Below are positions 18,327-20,410 of a stretch of 20,410 nucleotides of DNA, piece by piece. Under the pieces are notes generated by a model. The model did no database searches. It was not told the origin of the DNA and saw only the letters and a list, made by a program, of their open reading frames with translations. The DNA comes from Hypsibius dujardini (lineage: Eukaryota > Tardigrada > Eutardigrada > Parachela > Hypsibiidae): the NCBI GenBank assembly GCA_001579985.1, contig LRSR01013259.1:1-20410 (forward strand), in the 5' to 3' direction. Position 1 is the first letter of the stretch; every line of letters begins with the position of its first letter. The translations under genes were made by a program, and so were the position numbers.

Positions 18327-20410
18327 ATGCGACATATGATTGTTCCAGTCCGTGAATCTGCTCCACAAGCGCTGCTGGACGTCCAGGCTGATGGTGTTTA
18401 CTGTCAGAATCATCCTGCAGCAGCGGAAGCGGATGAAGAGGATGAAGATGACGACGTTGAAGAAGATGAAGACGACTTGGAGGATGATGAAGATGATGAG
18501 CTAGATGTTTTCGATTCTGATGACGAGGAGGATGAAGAGGATTTCGAAGAAGAAGACGAGGAAGACGTTTCGGATGACGAGGAGGTTGAAGAGGACTTCG
18601 AAGAAGAAGATGAGGAAGACGTTTCAGATGAAGATGATGAGCTGGATGTCTTCGATTCTGATGACGAGGAGGATGAAGAGGACTTCGAAGAAGAAGATGA
18701 AGAAGTAGATTCAGAGGATGAAGAGGACGATGAAGACTTAGATGAGGACGAGGACGATGAGGATTCTGATGAAGTGGAGGACGAGGACGATTTGGATGAC
18801 GATGAAGATGACGACGTCGACGACTTAGATGACGAGGACGAAGAAGATGATTCAGACGATGACGAGGACGATGAGGACTTCGATGAGGACGAGGAAGATG
18901 AGGATTCCGATGAAGTGGAGGACGAGGACGATTTGGATGACGATGACGAAGATGAGGATTCAGATTTGGACGAAGAAGATGATGACGAAGAAGATGTTTT
19001 TGATGAAGATGATTCAGAGGATGAAGATGACTTTGAAGAGGACGATGAAGTAGATGATGACGAGGAAGTTAAAGACGAGGAAGATTTCGATGACGAAGAC
19101 GAAGATGAGGATTCAGATGAAGACGAGGATGAAGACGATTTGGAAGAAGAAGAAGATGACGAAGAAGATGTTTTTGATGAAGATGATTCAGAGGATGAAG
19201 ACGACTTTGACGAAGACGATGAAGTAGACGATGACGAGGAAGTTGAAGACGAAGAAGATGTCGATGATGACGATGAGGACGACGATGTGGAAGAAGACGA
19301 TGACGTTGAAGATGAAGATGAAGAAGAGGATGTGGAAGAAGACGATGATGTTGAAGATGATGATGAAGAAGAGGATGTAGAAGACGACGACGACGTTGAA
19401 GATGACGAAGACGTCGATGATGACGATGACGAAGAGGATGTCGAAGAAGAGGATGACGTTGAAGATGACGACGATGTCGATGATGACGATGAAGAGGAGG
19501 ATGTGGAAGATGACGACGAAGTTGAAGATGACGAAGATGTGGATGACGACGATGAAGAGGAGGACGTCGAGGACGACGAAGACGTTGAAGATGACGAAGA
19601 CGTGGATGACGACGACGAAGAAGAGGATGTGGAAGAAGAGGAAGACGTTGAAGATGAGGAAGAAGTCGATGATGACGATGAAGAGGAAGATGTGGATGAA
19701 GATGACGAAGTTGAAGACGATGATGAAGAAGAGGAAGTAGATGAGGATGACGACGTTGAAGACGATGATGAAGAAGAGGACGTGGAGGAAGAGGACGACG
19801 TTGAAGATGACGAAGACGTCGATGATGACGAAGAGGAAGAGGATGTTGAAGAAGAGGATGATGTTGAAGATGATGAAGATGTCGATGACGACGATGATGA
19901 GGAGGATGTGGAAGATGACGACGAAGTTGAAGATGACGAAGATGTGGATGACGACGATGAAGAGGAGGACGTCGAGGACGACGAAGATGTTGAAGATGAT
20001 GAGGAAGTCGACGATGACGATGAAGAGGAGGAAGTGGAAGAAGAGGACGACGTTGAAGATGATGAGGAAGTCGATGATGACGAAGAAGATGAAGATGTGG
20101 AAGAAGAAGACGATGTTGAAGACGATGATGAAGAAGAGGACGTGGATGAAGACGAGGACGTTGATGATGACGATGAAGAAGAGGATGTGGAAGAGGACGA
20201 CGAAGTTGAAGATGACGATGAAGAGGAGGATGTGGATGACGACGACGACGTTGAAGATGACGATGACGTCGAAGAGGACGACGAAGAGGAGGATGTTGAA
20301 GAAGAGGACGACATTGAAGATGAAGAAGATGTCGACGATGACGATGATGTCGACGACGAAGATGAAGAGGAGGACGTCGAGGACGACGAAGACGTTGAAG
20401 ATGACGAAGA
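18327..20410 (+). CDS. Highly acidic Asp/Glu-repeat protein, 3' end outside the window
   Basis: From the first ATG (18327) the plus strand is open for 694 codons to the window edge. After a non-repetitive start (ESAPQALLDVQADGVYCQNH, then PAAAEADEE) the protein is almost only Asp and Glu. Up to about 19250 it has interspersed Ser, Phe and Leu, with DSD, DSE and VSDDE sites of casein-kinase-2 type. After that come Val-spaced modules of six and nine residues, such as VEDDED and VDDDDEEED. Aligned modules keep Asp or Glu at given places while the third base changes mostly T/C or A/G, which supports this strand. If spliced to 18235 the exon begins at 18349. Such polyacidic proteins can bind calcium, histones or other basic partners; which applies cannot be read here. 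The opposite strand is also open (Ser/Thr). Confidence 0.6.
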   Translation, partial: MRHMIVPVRESAPQALLDVQADGVYCQNHPAAAEADEEDEDDDVEEDEDDLEDDEDDELDVFDSDDEEDEEDFEEEDEEDVSDDEEVEEDFEEEDEEDVSDEDDELDVFDSDDEEDEEDFEEEDEEVDSEDEEDDEDLDEDEDDEDSDEVEDEDDLDDDEDDDVDDLDDEDEEDDSDDDEDDEDFDEDEEDEDSDEVEDEDDLDDDDEDEDSDLDEEDDDEEDVFDEDDSEDEDDFEEDDEVDDDEEVKDEEDFDDEDEDEDSDEDEDEDDLEEEEDDEEDVFDEDDSEDEDDFDEDDEVDDDEEVEDEEDVDDDDEDDDVEEDDDVEDEDEEEDVEEDDDVEDDDEEEDVEDDDDVEDDEDVDDDDDEEDVEEEDDVEDDDDVDDDDEEEDVEDDDEVEDDEDVDDDDEEEDVEDDEDVEDDEDVDDDDEEEDVEEEEDVEDEEEVDDDDEEEDVDEDDEVEDDDEEEEVDEDDDVEDDDEEEDVEEEDDVEDDEDVDDDEEEEDVEEEDDVEDDEDVDDDDDEEDVEDDDEVEDDEDVDDDDEEEDVEDDEDVEDDEEVDDDDEEEEVEEEDDVEDDEEVDDDEEDEDVEEEDDVEDDDEEEDVDEDEDVDDDDEEEDVEEDDEVEDDDEEEDVDDDDDVEDDDDVEEDDEEEDVEEEDDIEDEEDVDDDDDVDDEDEEEDVEDDEDVEDDE
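18423..20410. repeat. GAN-codon repeat tract with 18-, 27-, 45- and 63-bp modules
   Basis: The tract consists of GAN triplets interrupted by GTN. In the right part the GTN triplets are spaced 18 or 27 bp apart, giving higher units of 45 or 63 bp. In the left part longer blocks are duplicated: the block reading LDVFDSDDEEDEEDF occurs near 18502 and 18646, and the block with DVFDEDDSEDEDDF near 18990 and 19170. The tract continues past the window end. Confidence 0.8.

Noticed and set aside
18505-19740. Plus-strand Met/Lys/Thr-rich frames within the repeat
   Set aside because: These are out-of-frame readings of the same GAN repeat (ATG and AAG triplets) and are interrupted by stops.
18410-20410. 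Minus-strand open frame of more than 600 codons, almost only Ser and Thr
   Set aside because: It is the forced mirror of the GAN/GTN repeat. The plus Asp/Glu frame has an in-phase upstream exon and a non-repetitive start, and its third-base changes tend to keep Asp and Glu. I keep it as an open question in the findings rather than as a gene.

Overview
The window is eukaryotic. It has short GT-AG introns of 66 and 69 bp (plus longer ones), one TATA/initiator-type promoter, AT-rich non-coding DNA and a tyrosine-recombinase retroelement. The two recognisable genes are of animal type: an HtrL/YibB-family protein and a CASD1-like sialate O-acetyltransferase/esterase-domain protein, both type II membrane proteins that probably sit in the secretory pathway. 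An invertebrate fits best. Short introns together with a DIRS-like element would suit a crustacean such as Daphnia, but nematodes and other invertebrates also carry such families, so the taxon is a guess.

Layout. 1-1398: HtrL/YibB-like gene, two exons, plus strand. 1399-3614: intergenic, with one small foldback repeat. 3615-6609: CASD1-like gene, three exons, minus strand, convergent with the first gene. Its second intron (4030-5866) is swollen by inverted-repeat elements. 6610-8759: no convincing gene. About 8760-12760: one broken DIRS-like retroelement with a SAP-domain gag-like region, reverse transcriptase, RNase H and tyrosine recombinase. 13079-14055: two diverged, tail-to-tail copies of a short C-terminal coding exon, possibly related to the CASD1-like gene. 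14056-16385: mostly featureless, with two small candidate coding pieces. 16386-16584: degenerate 19-bp minisatellite. 16517-17916: minus-strand exons of one or two unrecognised, probably secreted proteins. 18055-20410: start of an extremely acidic Asp/Glu-repeat protein on the plus strand, running off the window. Its repeat is open on both strands.

How the genes may relate. The two recognised genes are both membrane-anchored enzyme-like proteins of glycan-related type, so a shared Golgi role is conceivable. Adjacency of animal genes is weak evidence for that. Nothing else in the window forms an operon or an obvious system. All splice models were made by eye from splice-site consensus and frame continuity, without transcript data.
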